The position numbers and the translations under genes were made by a program. This document shows, in pieces, positions 32,908-44,073 of a DNA stretch of 64,000 bases (position 1 is its first letter; each line of letters opens with the position of its first letter). Location: NCBI GenBank assembly GCA_019828545.1, contig JACVRA010000179.1, positions 203,191 to 267,190 of the forward strand, written 5' to 3'. This DNA comes from Paracamarosporium sp. OC-R06-R3. Taxonomy: Eukaryota; Ascomycota; Dothideomycetes; Pleosporales; Didymosphaeriaceae. The notes below the pieces were generated by a model. That model was not told the DNA's origin. It ran no database searches and saw only the letters and a program-made list of their open reading frames with translations.

Positions 32908-33816
32908 ATGTCGACCAACCCCAAGTCTAAGCTGCAAAGCAACGGCGTCGATTTCACCACAACAACACACCATGACACATATGATTTTATCAGACCCCAG
33001 CAATTCAACTTGAAAGGCCGCACCGTATTCATCACTGGAGCCAGTAAAGGGATCGGCCGAGCGACCGCCATCAGCTACGCCAAGGCCGGAGCTTCGTGCA
33101 TAGCAATTGCCGCCCGCACTGAGATGGAAGATGTAGAAGCTGACATGGGTCGCGCTGCAAAGGAAGCCGGAAAAGAGCTCCCACGAGTTCTCCGCCTCAA
33201 GGTTGATGTCACAAGCGTGCAAAGCGTTCAGGAAGCCGCCATGGAAGTCGAAAAAAACTTCGGCCGACTGGACATCATCATAAACAACGCAGGCTACCTC
33301 GAGAAGTTTGCCCCACTGCACGAGTCCAAGGTAGATGACTGGTGGAGGGTTTGGGAAGTCAATTTGAAGGGGCCTTATTTGGTCCTACGCGCCTTTCTAC
33401 CCCTCTTGCTCAAGTCAAGCAACTCTCTCCGAACAATTCTTAATGTATCAAGCATCGGCGCGAATATCATCAGCCCGGGGGCTTCAGCGTACCAATGTGG
33501 CAAGATGGCTCTGCTACGTCTTGGAGAGTTCTTGAATGCGGAGTACGCTGATCAGGGTGTCTTAGCATTTGGGATTCACCCAGGTGGCATCTTGACAGAA
33601 TTGGCAAAGAAGATGCCAGGTAACATGCACAGCCTGCTGAACGATACAACAGAATTGGCGGGAGATAGCATTGTGTGGCTGACGGCCGAGAGGAGAGAGT
33701 TTTTGAAAGGAAGGTATGTCTCGTGCAATTGGGACATGAAGGAGTTCCTTGGCAAGCGGGAGGCGATCGAGAGCGGGGATCTACTGAAGGTTCGGTTGGA
33801 CGTTGGCCTGAGCTGA
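32908..33816 (+). CDS. Short-chain dehydrogenase/reductase (302 aa)
   Basis: Single-exon classical SDR with a Rossmann fold. TGASKGIG (residues 43-50) binds the NAD(P) cofactor; the following strand ends IAARTEMEDVE. NNAGYLEKF is the central strand motif; catalytic Ser is in NVSSIGA and Tyr/Lys in SAYQCGK. The N-terminal about 33 residues precede the fold and lack a signal peptide. GIHPGGILTELAKKM matches the PG substrate-loop region. It probably oxidises or reduces a secondary alcohol/ketone. It lies at the right edge of the putative cluster, separated from the P450 by the decayed repeat region, so membership is uncertain. Confidence 0.93.
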   Translation: MSTNPKSKLQSNGVDFTTTTHHDTYDFIRPQQFNLKGRTVFITGASKGIGRATAISYAKAGASCIAIAARTEMEDVEADMGRAAKEAGKELPRVLRLKVDVTSVQSVQEAAMEVEKNFGRLDIIINNAGYLEKFAPLHESKVDDWWRVWEVNLKGPYLVLRAFLPLLLKSSNSLRTILNVSSIGANIISPGASAYQCGKMALLRLGEFLNAEYADQGVLAFGIHPGGILTELAKKMPGNMHSLLNDTTELAGDSIVWLTAERREFLKGRYVSCNWDMKEFLGKREAIESGDLLKVRLDVGLS

Positions 33817-35789
33817 GCGATATGTATGTATTGCTGATATGGTGAGCCGCGTAATCTTACAGTGCCTGCATAGTATCGTATTGGACGTTGAAATGATCCA
33901 TCAGCCGGCAGCTCCCATACTCATGTTCTAGTGAAGTTTGGACTCAGCTGCGATGATTCTCGCTCCGGGTTTTAGGATCAGCAATATTGAAGACTGTTCG
34001 CACGTACTAACAGGTGGGCGACGTGTCACCCTTGGTGGAGATTAGTATCTGCAGCAGTGCGGCAAAGTGAGCTCAGCTGATGTTTCGATAGTTTTCGTGC
34101 TTTTTGCACGTACGCACTCAAGTGGGATGCTGGGTGCAAGGTTTCTCAAATGTCAGAGAGGCAATCTCGGTTATCTTGTGCAGCATCAAACGAAGCTATC
34201 CTGGTTCCTGGAAAGCTTCTCGGTCAGGTAAGGCACCCAAGTGCTTCTAGACATGGCCTAAGACGACAAGGGCAACAACAGGTGTGCGTCTAGATGATAA
34301 GGGACGATGCCGACTGGTTTGCAATCCAGCGTGGATAGAAAAGAACACACCCGGGCAAGTGTTGCGGTTAGTGTCAACAGGGGCGGGCGCTTATTTGGGG
34401 CTTTTGAGCTCTCCCGGCATGAGGCGCAGTTAGTCGTGACTGGCCACCTAAGCGATGTGCCAAGCATCTCAAAACGACCTCTCATCCCCTAAAATCCGGC
34501 CTCGACCAAACCGCTGAGCCGGCATCGGTACAGCTTTCTGCTACGTTCCTTCGCCTATCTTCCTATCCCGTGCGAGACGATGGCGTTGCACCGGAGAGGA
34601 TGCCTTCAAAGGCATGCGGAAACTCTTGGCCTGGTCTTGTCAACAATGACCGATTGAACAATAGTATGTTTCCTCAAGCAGATGAACAAATACGAGAACT
34701 CGCACCCACATTCGATGTTCCCTTCTCGCTTAGGAAGGTGCTCGGTTGCGGACCTTTGCAAAGGCAACGGAAATCAGGCGTCTGCCAATTTCCGCCCCCA
34801 ATGACCGCCACGGCCAGAGCGCATCGTCTGGTGATGTTTTAGTACAACTGCGGTTTCAAATTTTGCGCATTGCGCAGGCAAACGAATTCCACTTAGATAT
34901 TCACCACAGGACTGACCGTGGATTCTTGTACTGTGTACGAACGTTGCGTGAGAAATCGTGCTTGGCATAAGCGGTAGTTTCTCCGATGCCGCAATAGTCC
35001 TCATACCTTAGGATCGCGCTGCCTGACCTCAGAGAAATCTTTTGCAAGAGATATGCCACTGGTCGACACCGCACCGGACGTAGCACCGCCGCAAAAGCAC
35101 AGTATACCCGATCACCAAAATAGATATCGGGCTATCGCTGTTGCTCTCGGGCGAAACTGCCGCTATAGCCTATGATCTAGCCTCGATGGGGCACTCGAAA
35201 GTCGAAACGTCCAAAAGCGAGGCTGCTGACTTTGCAGGGTCATCAAACTCTCAAACAGGTGGCGTCGGTTCTTGACTCTGAAATGCACAGCATTCTCTAA
35301 AATCCTTGGGTGAAGGTGAACGACTGAATACCTCGTAGATCAAAACCTGTGAGACTCACAATGGACGCCCTTCGTCTTCCATCATCTGTCGCCTTCCGTT
35401 TTACTGCGTTGGCCATCGTCAGCACTACCGGCGTTTAGAAAGCTTTGGCGCCATAGTCACTAATCTACACACGGGCCTCAGAGGGGCTCTTCAACACCTC
35501 AAAGTGACGGGATCTTCTGGATGAACCCTGCAGTGCGGCTAAGGCCTGGAGGCTAGCCAGCTCCCAAACGGATCGCATTGGACGAGGAGGTCCCACTTGA
35601 AATCCGCCTGGCGAGGTTCTTCCCAGAAAGGTAGCCCATCATGGGTCCGAGTTGGGGGGCCGCATTCAGGGTAGTTACAGCACAGCCGTAATATGGGGGA
35701 TGTTCGCTCCGCTAGGATCTCTACCCTTCATTCTCTTGTCTTCCTCATCGTCTTGCTGCGAGAACCGTAGCCAAGATAAGCCTGTCAAG
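33817..35789. other. Gene-free region between the SDR and lectin-like genes
   Basis: Almost 2 kb of balanced composition with stop codons scattered in all frames. I see no recognisable gene remnant, RNA or repeat. The last few hundred bases must hold the promoter of the next gene. Confidence 0.55.
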
Positions 35790-37624
35790 ATGGTTCAACA
35801 AGTCGATGAAACTGGTCAACACATGGAGGCTGTGAATCCAACGGCCAGCCCGCCGCAAAGACAAGTATCGGCCTTCTCAGAGACGATCGACAATACACCT
35901 CCAATTCCTGTGGAGTCTATACAGAGCGCGTGAGTGAATCGCGCATCCGTCGCCAAGCCTGGCGTTGCTCTATGTTCAATGTGACCTAACTTGATGGTAT
36001 CGCAGCCCAGGACAATACCAAGACAAGAAGTACCACCCCGAGGCGTACGCATACTACTCTGCACCAGAGGCTGTTGACCAATATCCTCCCCAACATCAGT
36101 ATGGAATTCCGCCCCAGGGACCTGGATCACCACCACCCCAGTATGCTACAGCGCAACCCTATGTCCCGGAGAAGGGCAAGTACGACACGGTCGCCAATGA
36201 GGCGGTAGGCACTCCGCCTGTAGAAGAACGAAAGATTCTCGGCATGCGCAAACGGCCCTTCTTGATCGTTGCCTTTGTCGTTGTAGCGCTCATACTCCTT
36301 GGTGTCGGCCTGGGCGCAGGGCTAGGAATAGGGCTGAAGAAAAAGAAGTCGTACGTGATCATTTTATGAGAGTGTATTTTAATGTACTAACAGAACCGTA
36401 ACAGGGACGACATCATTGCGGACCCCTTCTGTAAGGAGAAGCCAGATCTTTGCATTGGTGGTGCTCTGGATTCGAGGTACTTTTCTCAAAAAGGTGCCTT
36501 CAACGGATCGGGTATTGCTCTGGCCGGAGAGTCCTGGAACAACAACGTGTATCGCTTGTTCAGTATCTACTACCAACACTATACCGGAGAGATCCGATAC
36601 ATGCAGTATACGAAAGACCGCAAGTGGGTAGGAGGTTCGAGCAGCGAGACTGTTGCCAAAGACGCGAAGAACGGCACCGCTATCTCGGCAGTGGCTTTCA
36701 CATTGAACGAAACTTCATACGTAAGTCTGCCTCCGCACTGCACAATCGTTACATGACGGCTGACCAGCTCAGGTTCATATCTACTACGTCTCCAAGGACA
36801 ACCAGGTTCACCAGCGTATTTTGTCCAATGATACTAACCTTTGGCAAAATGGACCGATCAACGACATGAAACTCGATGTTCTGGACAACCCCAGTGTCGG
36901 CCTGCAGGCTTGCTACAAGGGCAACTTCTACGGCGATTCTGACTACAAGAAGTTCCCTACAGCCAATGGAGAACAGAACACGGTTCCATTTGAAGGTTCA
37001 ACAGGTATCAATCTCTGGTACGCGAGCGATGAGTCCACATTTCAGCAGTATGTTTGGTACTCGAACAACATGGATGCGTGGGTCAAGGTCAGCCCCTGGA
37101 CAAACAAGAACGTGCATGCGGGTGTGGGTTGCTACTCTTGGGGTGGTGGTACGAACACTTACACTATGATGGTTAACGACGCGAATACAACAGAAATCTG
37201 GTGGAAGGATGGAAACAGCACCGGAATCAGCAGCGACGCGCACCCTCTTAATGCATGGACAAACTCGTCCGCAGGGATACCCAACGTGGACCCCACGACA
37301 TCGCTCGGCTATACGAACTACCTATACATGCAGATGGAAGACCAAACCATCAAGGGTTTCAACGTTCAATTTGATGCTCAAAATACCTACATCAACGATG
37401 ATCAGTTTACTATCGCACCACTCGGCGTAGATGAACATGCAGTCAGCGGTACGCATTTGACTGCCACCGCAGTAGCTGTAAAAGACGACAAAAACTCATC
37501 TATCACGATTTGGGATAGTTTGTATGTGTTTGTGCAAACGGTGGGAGACGACATTACGGCATACGCAAGGCCAATCAAGGGCGGGGAATGGTCCAAAGCA
37601 TTATTGACTTTAACGGATGACTGA
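35790..37624 (+). CDS. Membrane-anchored protein with fucose-lectin-like C-terminal domain (550 aa)
   Basis: Exons 35790-35929, 36006-36350, 36405-36720, 36773-37624. The N-terminal about 135 residues are Pro/Gln/Tyr-rich and cytoplasmic in character (YPPQHQYGIPPQGPGSPPPQ). A single membrane segment (PFLIVAFVVVALILLGVGLGAGLGIGL, about 140-165) with flanking Lys/Arg gives a type II anchor. The extracellular about 380 residues show repeated blades with aromatic patterns (VYRLFSIYYQHYTGEIRY, VHIYYVSKDNQVHQRIL, INLWYASDESTFQQYVWY, DSLYVFVQTVGDDITAYARP) like the six-bladed fucose-specific lectin of Aleuria/Aspergillus, plus several N-glycosylation sites. Sugar-binding residues cannot be verified by eye. 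A role in cell-surface recognition is inferred. Confidence 0.82.
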
Positions 37625-40416
37625 TAACTCTCACTATTCTTTTGTATAAGATTTCTTACCGAACCATGGGCTAGCGGAGGACAAAGGCGTCGTCGGCGCA
37701 ACAGTTAATCATAATGGACTTGGATCCGGGCCATTCAATCATTAGATCACATTATTACCACTCATGAGCTATATGTGGCTGAAAGACTCTCTTTGAGCAA
37801 ATGAAAACCATCCCCGTTATATGCATTTCCACCCATGTGATGTGCCACGATCCACGCCTATGAGGGAGGATTGAAGGCCATTCAAGCAGCCACCGAAGCA
37901 GTGAGTAAGGTGGATTCTAGGAGATGTTCTACCCGGTAGTTCTCAGGTGTAGCACGGATAGGTAGGCGCACAATGCCCTTCCTAGGTCATGTCATCTTAC
38001 ACTGAGAAGGAATATCATATCGTATTCACATTACTATTCATTTATCCTCCCTAGGAAGTTGTCGCTTTTTTAAAAAGGCTCTATTGGGTTATGGCAACAC
38101 GTCAACGCCACAGTGTTGTCGGATTCATCGTTGACCTAAGTCGCTATTCCGGCTTCATGAGATGCCAATGTTAGCGGGACTGCTATATCAACGCTTAAGA
38201 TACAGGAGAATCTGTCTTGGTTCTTGGAGGAATCAAGTTGTACCATCAAGTGCAGAGATGGAGTGTAGCTGTCCCCGTGTAGGCGGCAGAGTAGAATACA
38301 AGATATTAGTTCTTGTAAGATATTGCTCTACAACTCTCAGTCTGTCGTCCATTTGAAGGAAGAGAAGCCATCATTGTGTAGTAGAAAGTCTGATTTGGCA
38401 GGCTAGAGTCTTCAACCTCAAGGAGATGTCACATCCGTCATTTGCCAGAGGTCACTTATACGGGTCTCATGTGGCCGGGCTCAAATAAGTCTTCCAGTAA
38501 CGTTGATATTGTCTGTTGATGTCTTGAGAAGCCAAGGGTATGTGACTAGGAAGTTCGAGTATCATTTACTGTTGGAATCGATCGAGAAGTCTCAACGGGT
38601 AGTTTGTTGGACTGAAGCCGTCAAACGATGGCCACCAAGATAGACAGGGCCCAGAAGACTTAGATTCTAGAGACTAAAAAGAAATGGGCCTCGCTAATCG
38701 CTCTGTAGATGCAACACTTCTGTGTTACATGTGCATTGATCGTGATAGATCTATGGGAAACATTAAGAGATCAGAAACAATTTATTTGTCTTCCGCAATC
38801 GGTAAAGAACACGTGCTATTGATGTCGTACGCATATGGGCTCTCAGATCGTTGAACACGGAGGGATAAAGAAGTCCGACATATTAACATAGGCTCTGTTA
38901 ATCATTCGTCCGTTGTCACGTCTGCTGGTGACTATTAGATCGTACTGTTGGCACAAATGGGCAAAACCTTGGGCAGCATGGCTGGCATAGTTATAAATCT
39001 ATCATTGATGAAAGGAAGATCAGCATCGACTGCCGTTGATTGAAGTCCAATGTCTAGCTTTAGCTTATCGAGAAGATATCTTCATATATGATGAACAGCG
39101 GACGATATAGTCAAGAAATCAACATCCAGTTGAAAGTGCTACTTCAATGCGCAGCGTGGAAGCAAAAATGTCGTAGAATGCGGGTGAGAGCAGGCCGTGG
39201 ATTTCACTGTGATGAAACGAATGATGAAAAATGATTGCTAAATCTGTTAGATTCGTAAATTCAAACATATACGTGAAAACCGATTACAAGATAGGAAATA
39301 GTGGAGTGGCAATCTCTTATATAGATGGCGGTTGGATTAGCCTTTAATTGATTTGTTACAGAGTTCTGACTTTAAGAAACCACAGCCCTCGAGTGTTCGA
39401 TTGGTATGGTATATTGATCCACTGTATTTGATCTAACCTTCAAGCTAACCCGAGCCTCAAGACGGCAATTAGTTTGTATCTACATAGCGTGATCGAGAGG
39501 CCTAGGCGGCATAGGTTCGGAACACAAGAATATTCATGCAGTTCGATTAACGTCTTAGTCTCTATTGAACCATTTGTCACGAATCATTCGATGGTGCCAG
39601 ATTCTACCCTAAGGCTCCACTTGTCGAGCGGCTTAGGAGCCATTAGGACGACCCATTAATTGGCGGCGCTCCGCACTTCGTTCGCATGGTGGGTATTCGC
39701 AAGCTAATTCTGACCGAATCCTACATCAAATGATGAATGGAACTTACACAGGTTGTCCGGATGCGATTGACATTCACTGATATGAACGACCCATAGTTGG
39801 AAGTGCTGTCACGAAAACGTTTTCCCTTTCAGAGGAACATAGCCTACGCCTTCCTCTTCCATCTTCCCCCAAGCCTCACCTCGGCATCCCCGCACCATGT
39901 GTCGGCTTGTTCTTCCACTCAACAAGCCTATCACCCTTACCCCATCCCCACCGGATTTCCCTTTTCAGTTTAGCTCGGCCAAGCAAATGCAGAGCCGCCA
40001 ATCAGTCAACGTCATCCGATCCCCGCAAGCCTGTGGACCAAGGCAAAGGGTCTCCACAAGAACCCCAGAAGCACCCCAACTGAGCGAGGTCAGGTCAGAC
40101 AGGGTCCTCGGCGGTGTGTCGGGTCAATTTCTCCACGAACAGTGGGCATTCGCGACGATCCTGGACCGAAGCTAGTTTTTGGATGATGGGGTGATGGTGA
40201 CGAGGGTCTGGGAAATGGCTTGGTGAGCGGCTTGCATGCGATCATCAGGTTTGCTTTCTGGGTCGGTGTGGGGTATAGAACCATGGCTGCGTCACGTCGT
40301 CGAGGGTTGCGCTTCACTGCTTCGACTTTCCCTTCCAACTTCCGTCTGAAGTGCTCGACATTAGTGTCCTTCGTGGAATAGACGTGGTGGACAACGAAAG
40401 ACGTGAAGACAAAACA
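37625..40416. other. Long AT-rich gene-free region
   Basis: 2.8 kb, the longest empty stretch here. From about 37700 to 39500 it is AT-rich with dense stops in all frames, consistent with decayed sequence, but no transposon motif or paired repeat is recognised. From about 39840 onward it is the C-rich promoter region of the transporter gene. Confidence 0.55.
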
Positions 40417-42423
40417 ATGTTCAAAACACCCCACTTTAATTGGTACGGACGGGGCTTCAAGCTGAGGGCTGCGATCACAATCGCATGCCAGCTTGCCTTT
40501 GTCTTGTTCGGCTACGATCAAGGCGTGTTTAGCGGTAAGCACACAGCCGTGCAAGTCATGGTGGAAGTGACTGAGAGATCTAGGTATCGTGGGAAATCCC
40601 GATTTCCTTGACACGTTCGGTCACCCTGCGCCTGGACTCGAAGGCATCATCGTTTCGATCTATAATCTGGGATGCTTCACCGGCTGTATCCTCGCCTTTC
40701 TCTTTTGCGAAAAGACCGGTCGACGTTTGGCGATGTGGATAGCCATGGTTTGGATCATCGTCGGGGCTATATTGCAAACCACCGCATTTTCAGTTCCGCA
40801 TATAATGGTCGCGCGATTCATAACTGGAATTGGAACCGGCATTGAAACGTCAACTGTACCCATGTATCAGTCCGAACTTTGTGAAGCGAGAAAGCGAGGA
40901 AGACTGGTTAGCTCCGAGCCGCTTTTTGTCGGTGTGGGTATTGAGATCGCTGTGAGTTTGTCTAACATAGAAAGTGTGAGTATGCGCTGATATCGGTCTG
41001 GTAGTACTGGTTCGACTATGGAATGAGTTTCACGTCAGGCAGCATCGCTTGGAGGTTGCCAATCGCTTGTCAAATGATCTTTGCGTTCGTGAGTAACTTC
41101 TGGATTCGACTTGCAGGGAAACCTACCGATTGAAAATCATGGTGCCTTGCCATTTCCCGATGATCAATGTTCTGATCTGTTTCAGATTGTTATCGTCCTT
41201 GTTTTCGGCCTTCCCGAATCGCCACGATACCTATACAAGCACGGACGAAGCGAGGAAGCACTCGCAATATTATGTGATGTGTACGACGGTACTCCTGACG
41301 ATCCAAAGATTGCCAAGGAAAACGCCGAAATTCTAGAAGCACTTAAAGTGGAACAAGAGCACGGAGAATACAAATGGAGTCAGTTGCTAAAGAAAGACAA
41401 AGTGCAAACAGGACGACGTGTTTTGCTTGCTTACGGCATGCAGTTCATGAACCAGATGGGGGGCATCAATTTAGTTGTATATTACATAACTTCAGTGTTG
41501 CAGCTCAATGTGGGACTCGATCGAAATCTCTCCCTTTTGTTGGGAGGCGTCATCAACCTGATGTGAGAATGCCCCATCAAACAAACCTCCCCCGCCCGCA
41601 TGCTGAATTTGCTACAGGTTCTTCATTGGTTCACTCTTCCCCACGTTTTTCTTAGATCGCATCGGCAGGCGGAAGCCAATGATGTGGGGCTCGTTTGGTC
41701 TGGGCATTTCCATGATGCTGATCGCCATCCTGCTGAGCTTCAAGAACCAAGGAGGTAGTCTAGCCAAGTCGACGGCGTCTGCCAGTGTCGTAAGTATCAT
41801 TTGCCGAAGTATAGATCACATGAAATGAAGCATACTAACACATTTACAGACATTCTTCTTCACTGTAAGCAACTAGAGCTCTGCGCCTAACTAGCCACGA
41901 TGCTAATCCAATGAATAGTACATGCTTATTTTTGGGGCAACGGCCAATTGCATCCCATGGGTCTATGTGCCCGAAATCCTACCTCTCCATGTGCGAGCAA
42001 AAGGAACTGCCGTTGGAATCTCTGCCAATTGGATCTGGAACTTCTTCGTCGTCATGATTACACCCACACTGCTTAACAACTTGGAGTGGAAGGGCTATCT
42101 TATCTTCATGTGCTTGAACTTTGCGTTCGTGCCGCTCGTGGTACGCACATCAGCCGGTGGTTATCGTGATTCGATCGCGCTAACGAATCTAGTACTTCTG
42201 CTATCCCGAAACTTCAAACCTTACACTTGAAGAAATAGACTGGTTGTTCTACCAAGGCAATGTTGTCAAGAGGAGCGTGAGGATCGCAAAGGAAGGCTGG
42301 GAGGAGGGTGTTGCCTGGAGCAACAGCGGACAGGGTCCATCGCCTGGTGCCCTCGAGAGCGGGAGTTTGTCGAGTAAAGACAAAACGAATGTTGTGGAAC
42401 AGAACGAGAAAAGGGGCTCTTGA
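40417..42423 (+). CDS. MFS sugar transporter (8 exons, 528 aa)
   Basis: Proton-coupled sugar porter of the plasma membrane, with about 12 membrane helices. Exons: 40417-40534, 40584-40951, 41005-41088, 41186-41562, 41618-41789, 41850-41864, 41919-42140, 42193-42423. Family signatures: FGYDQGVFSGIVG, GRRLAMW, RFITGIGTGIETSTVPMYQSE, PESPRYLYKHGR, NQMGGINLVVYY, DRIGRRKPM, YVPEILPLHVRAKG and PETSNLTLEEID. The sixth exon is only 15 nt (TFFFT) with consensus sites on both sides, and is required to keep the tenth-helix region continuous. The ending EQNEKRGS is hydrophilic. The substrate (pentose, hexose, disaccharide, quinate) cannot be assigned from sequence by eye. Confidence 0.9.
41850..41864 (+). 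other. 15-nt microexon in the MFS transporter gene
   Basis: The five codons TFFFT are bounded by TTTACAG upstream and GTAAGCAAC downstream. The flanking introns are 60 and 54 nt. Skipping it keeps the frame but would delete five residues of a membrane helix. Confidence 0.75.
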
Positions 42424-44073
42424 ACGTGTGAGGTTGATGATGAAGCAAGTCGAGCACTTCGCCAGTCAGCATGTGCTTTGCGCTGTGTTTTCCTCAAGAC
42501 CATGCTGAACTTAGAAATGCATTCAAGCTTATTCAGTACAGAGTCGAGACCTTTACACTACCTGACTTAGAATGCATACTCAGGCTGACACAAAGTAGGA
42601 TAGATTTTTCGATGAATTTTCGCCCCAAATTTGCCAAAGTACTTTCAAACGGCTGTCTATCCGTCTCCATCGGGATATATAACTCAGAATGATATAGAGT
42701 TGTGGATGCCCAAGGGCAAATCGTCATTGTCCCAGCTTTGGGTCGTGCCGACAGAGATCGGGCAAAAGACGTTGGGATCACCTACATGCAAGGTATATCT
42801 GATCGTTTTGATTGTTCCTGTGTATCCTAGAAAACACTGCGCATGCTCCAGGATTCTGGCATAGTTCGTATATGGCAAGCGCCCGATAGTGCTCCTGAAA
42901 TGGCTAAGTCGCCCGTGTGGAGGCCTTGGGGCGGACTTTGTCACGTGCACGTCCCGCACGCTAAGCTAATGCAACATGGACGCCACGCCGACGGCCTCGG
43001 AACCCGACGTCCCCACACGAATTGCTGCCGACGACAGCTGCCAACACATGGTGCTCGGCAATTCACAGTCGCTGCGACGTGCTGGGCCTAGCCTCTCGAA
43101 AGTCTCGCGACGATAGAAGGGTTTACACGGCCTCGTGAGGCCGCAGAACAATACATGCGCGTGTCGAACATCATCGATTTGCGCCACAACATCGCAGTCG
43201 GGACGGCAACCCGCCCCGAAGTTCCTACGGCGCACGCGCGTGTACGACCGTCGCGCCACATCCGAACACTGAATACACGCGACTCTCATTACTGTGCAAG
43301 GCGTACATATTGTGTCGGGTATCCGTCAAGTCTCGCCATGCATGCCTAATCATACGATCAAAGCACGATGCGGGATTTCATTCAATGCCAACACCCAAGA
43401 TTGCGTCCTTTGCCTAGTCAATATACGAGTTTCCCAACACCGCATTTCTGGAAACCACTGTGCCTGGAATTGAGGCGTGTGATAGATATCCTTGCCAACG
43501 AATCTGAAGTTCCCTTCAGCCGGATAGGCGCAACGTACGCGAGATCTCAAAAGTCTGATTTAGCTCGTGTCAATAGCACACCACCCTGCCATGTGCAGGA
43601 CGCCTCCCGGTGTACCATTGCTTGTCGCGCATCTCCCTGTGTCGATCTTAGCCATGTCTAGCGTATCGACCATCGAGGTCTCCTGTTAGCGTGCCATATA
43701 TAATTTATCCGTCTTTAACCATATCATCCCACCCCATGGAGAATGCAGCTATTGGCCCCACCCCCGGCTCCGCTAAACAGTGAAGCTTTGATGTTTCCTG
43801 GGAATGCATCAAGCGGGGGTTGGCGTAAACGCTTCTAGAAAGACGCGCTGAAAAAACCTCGTGGCGGGCTAGACGGCCCACGGATAAACTCGATTCGTGC
43901 CTATGCCTCCTTGGGATGGCCTACGTTCTAGGTACTCGAGCCCTGGTCTATATGAGGACTTGAGCTGCCCTCAATTGTGGTATTCAGCATCGTCAAACTT
44001 TCGTTTGCGTTGAACGCTCTGAAGAGATTCATTTGAGAATTGACAGTGGACTTTTGTGAAGTCTTCTGCCACA
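42424..44073. other. Intergenic region upstream of the second transporter
   Basis: 1.65 kb between two plus-strand transporters. The segment 42900-43350 is more GC-rich and contains a 46-codon open frame at 42976-43116 (start MDATPTASEPDVPTR) that I do not recognise and do not annotate as a gene. The 43700-44070 part carries carbon-repressor-like sites (listed separately) and a TATATGAGG at about 43951. Confidence 0.55.
43756..43818. promoter_or_regulatory. Cluster of CreA/Mig1-type sites before the transporter gene
   Basis: Three matches to the SYGGRG consensus occur within 63 bp: CCCCAC (43756-43761, minus strand), CCCCGG (43762-43767, minus strand) and GCGGGG (43813-43818, plus strand). 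Paired sites at this spacing, 250-320 bp before the ATG of a sugar transporter, are compatible with carbon catabolite repression; binding is not shown. Confidence 0.45.

Noticed and set aside
33817..35789. Several open frames of 60-95 codons
   Set aside because: None has a domain, consistent composition or plausible splice partners.
42976..43116. 46-codon open frame starting MDATPTASEPD
   Set aside because: Short, without recognisable domain or flanking splice-linked exons; may be chance in a GC-richer stretch.
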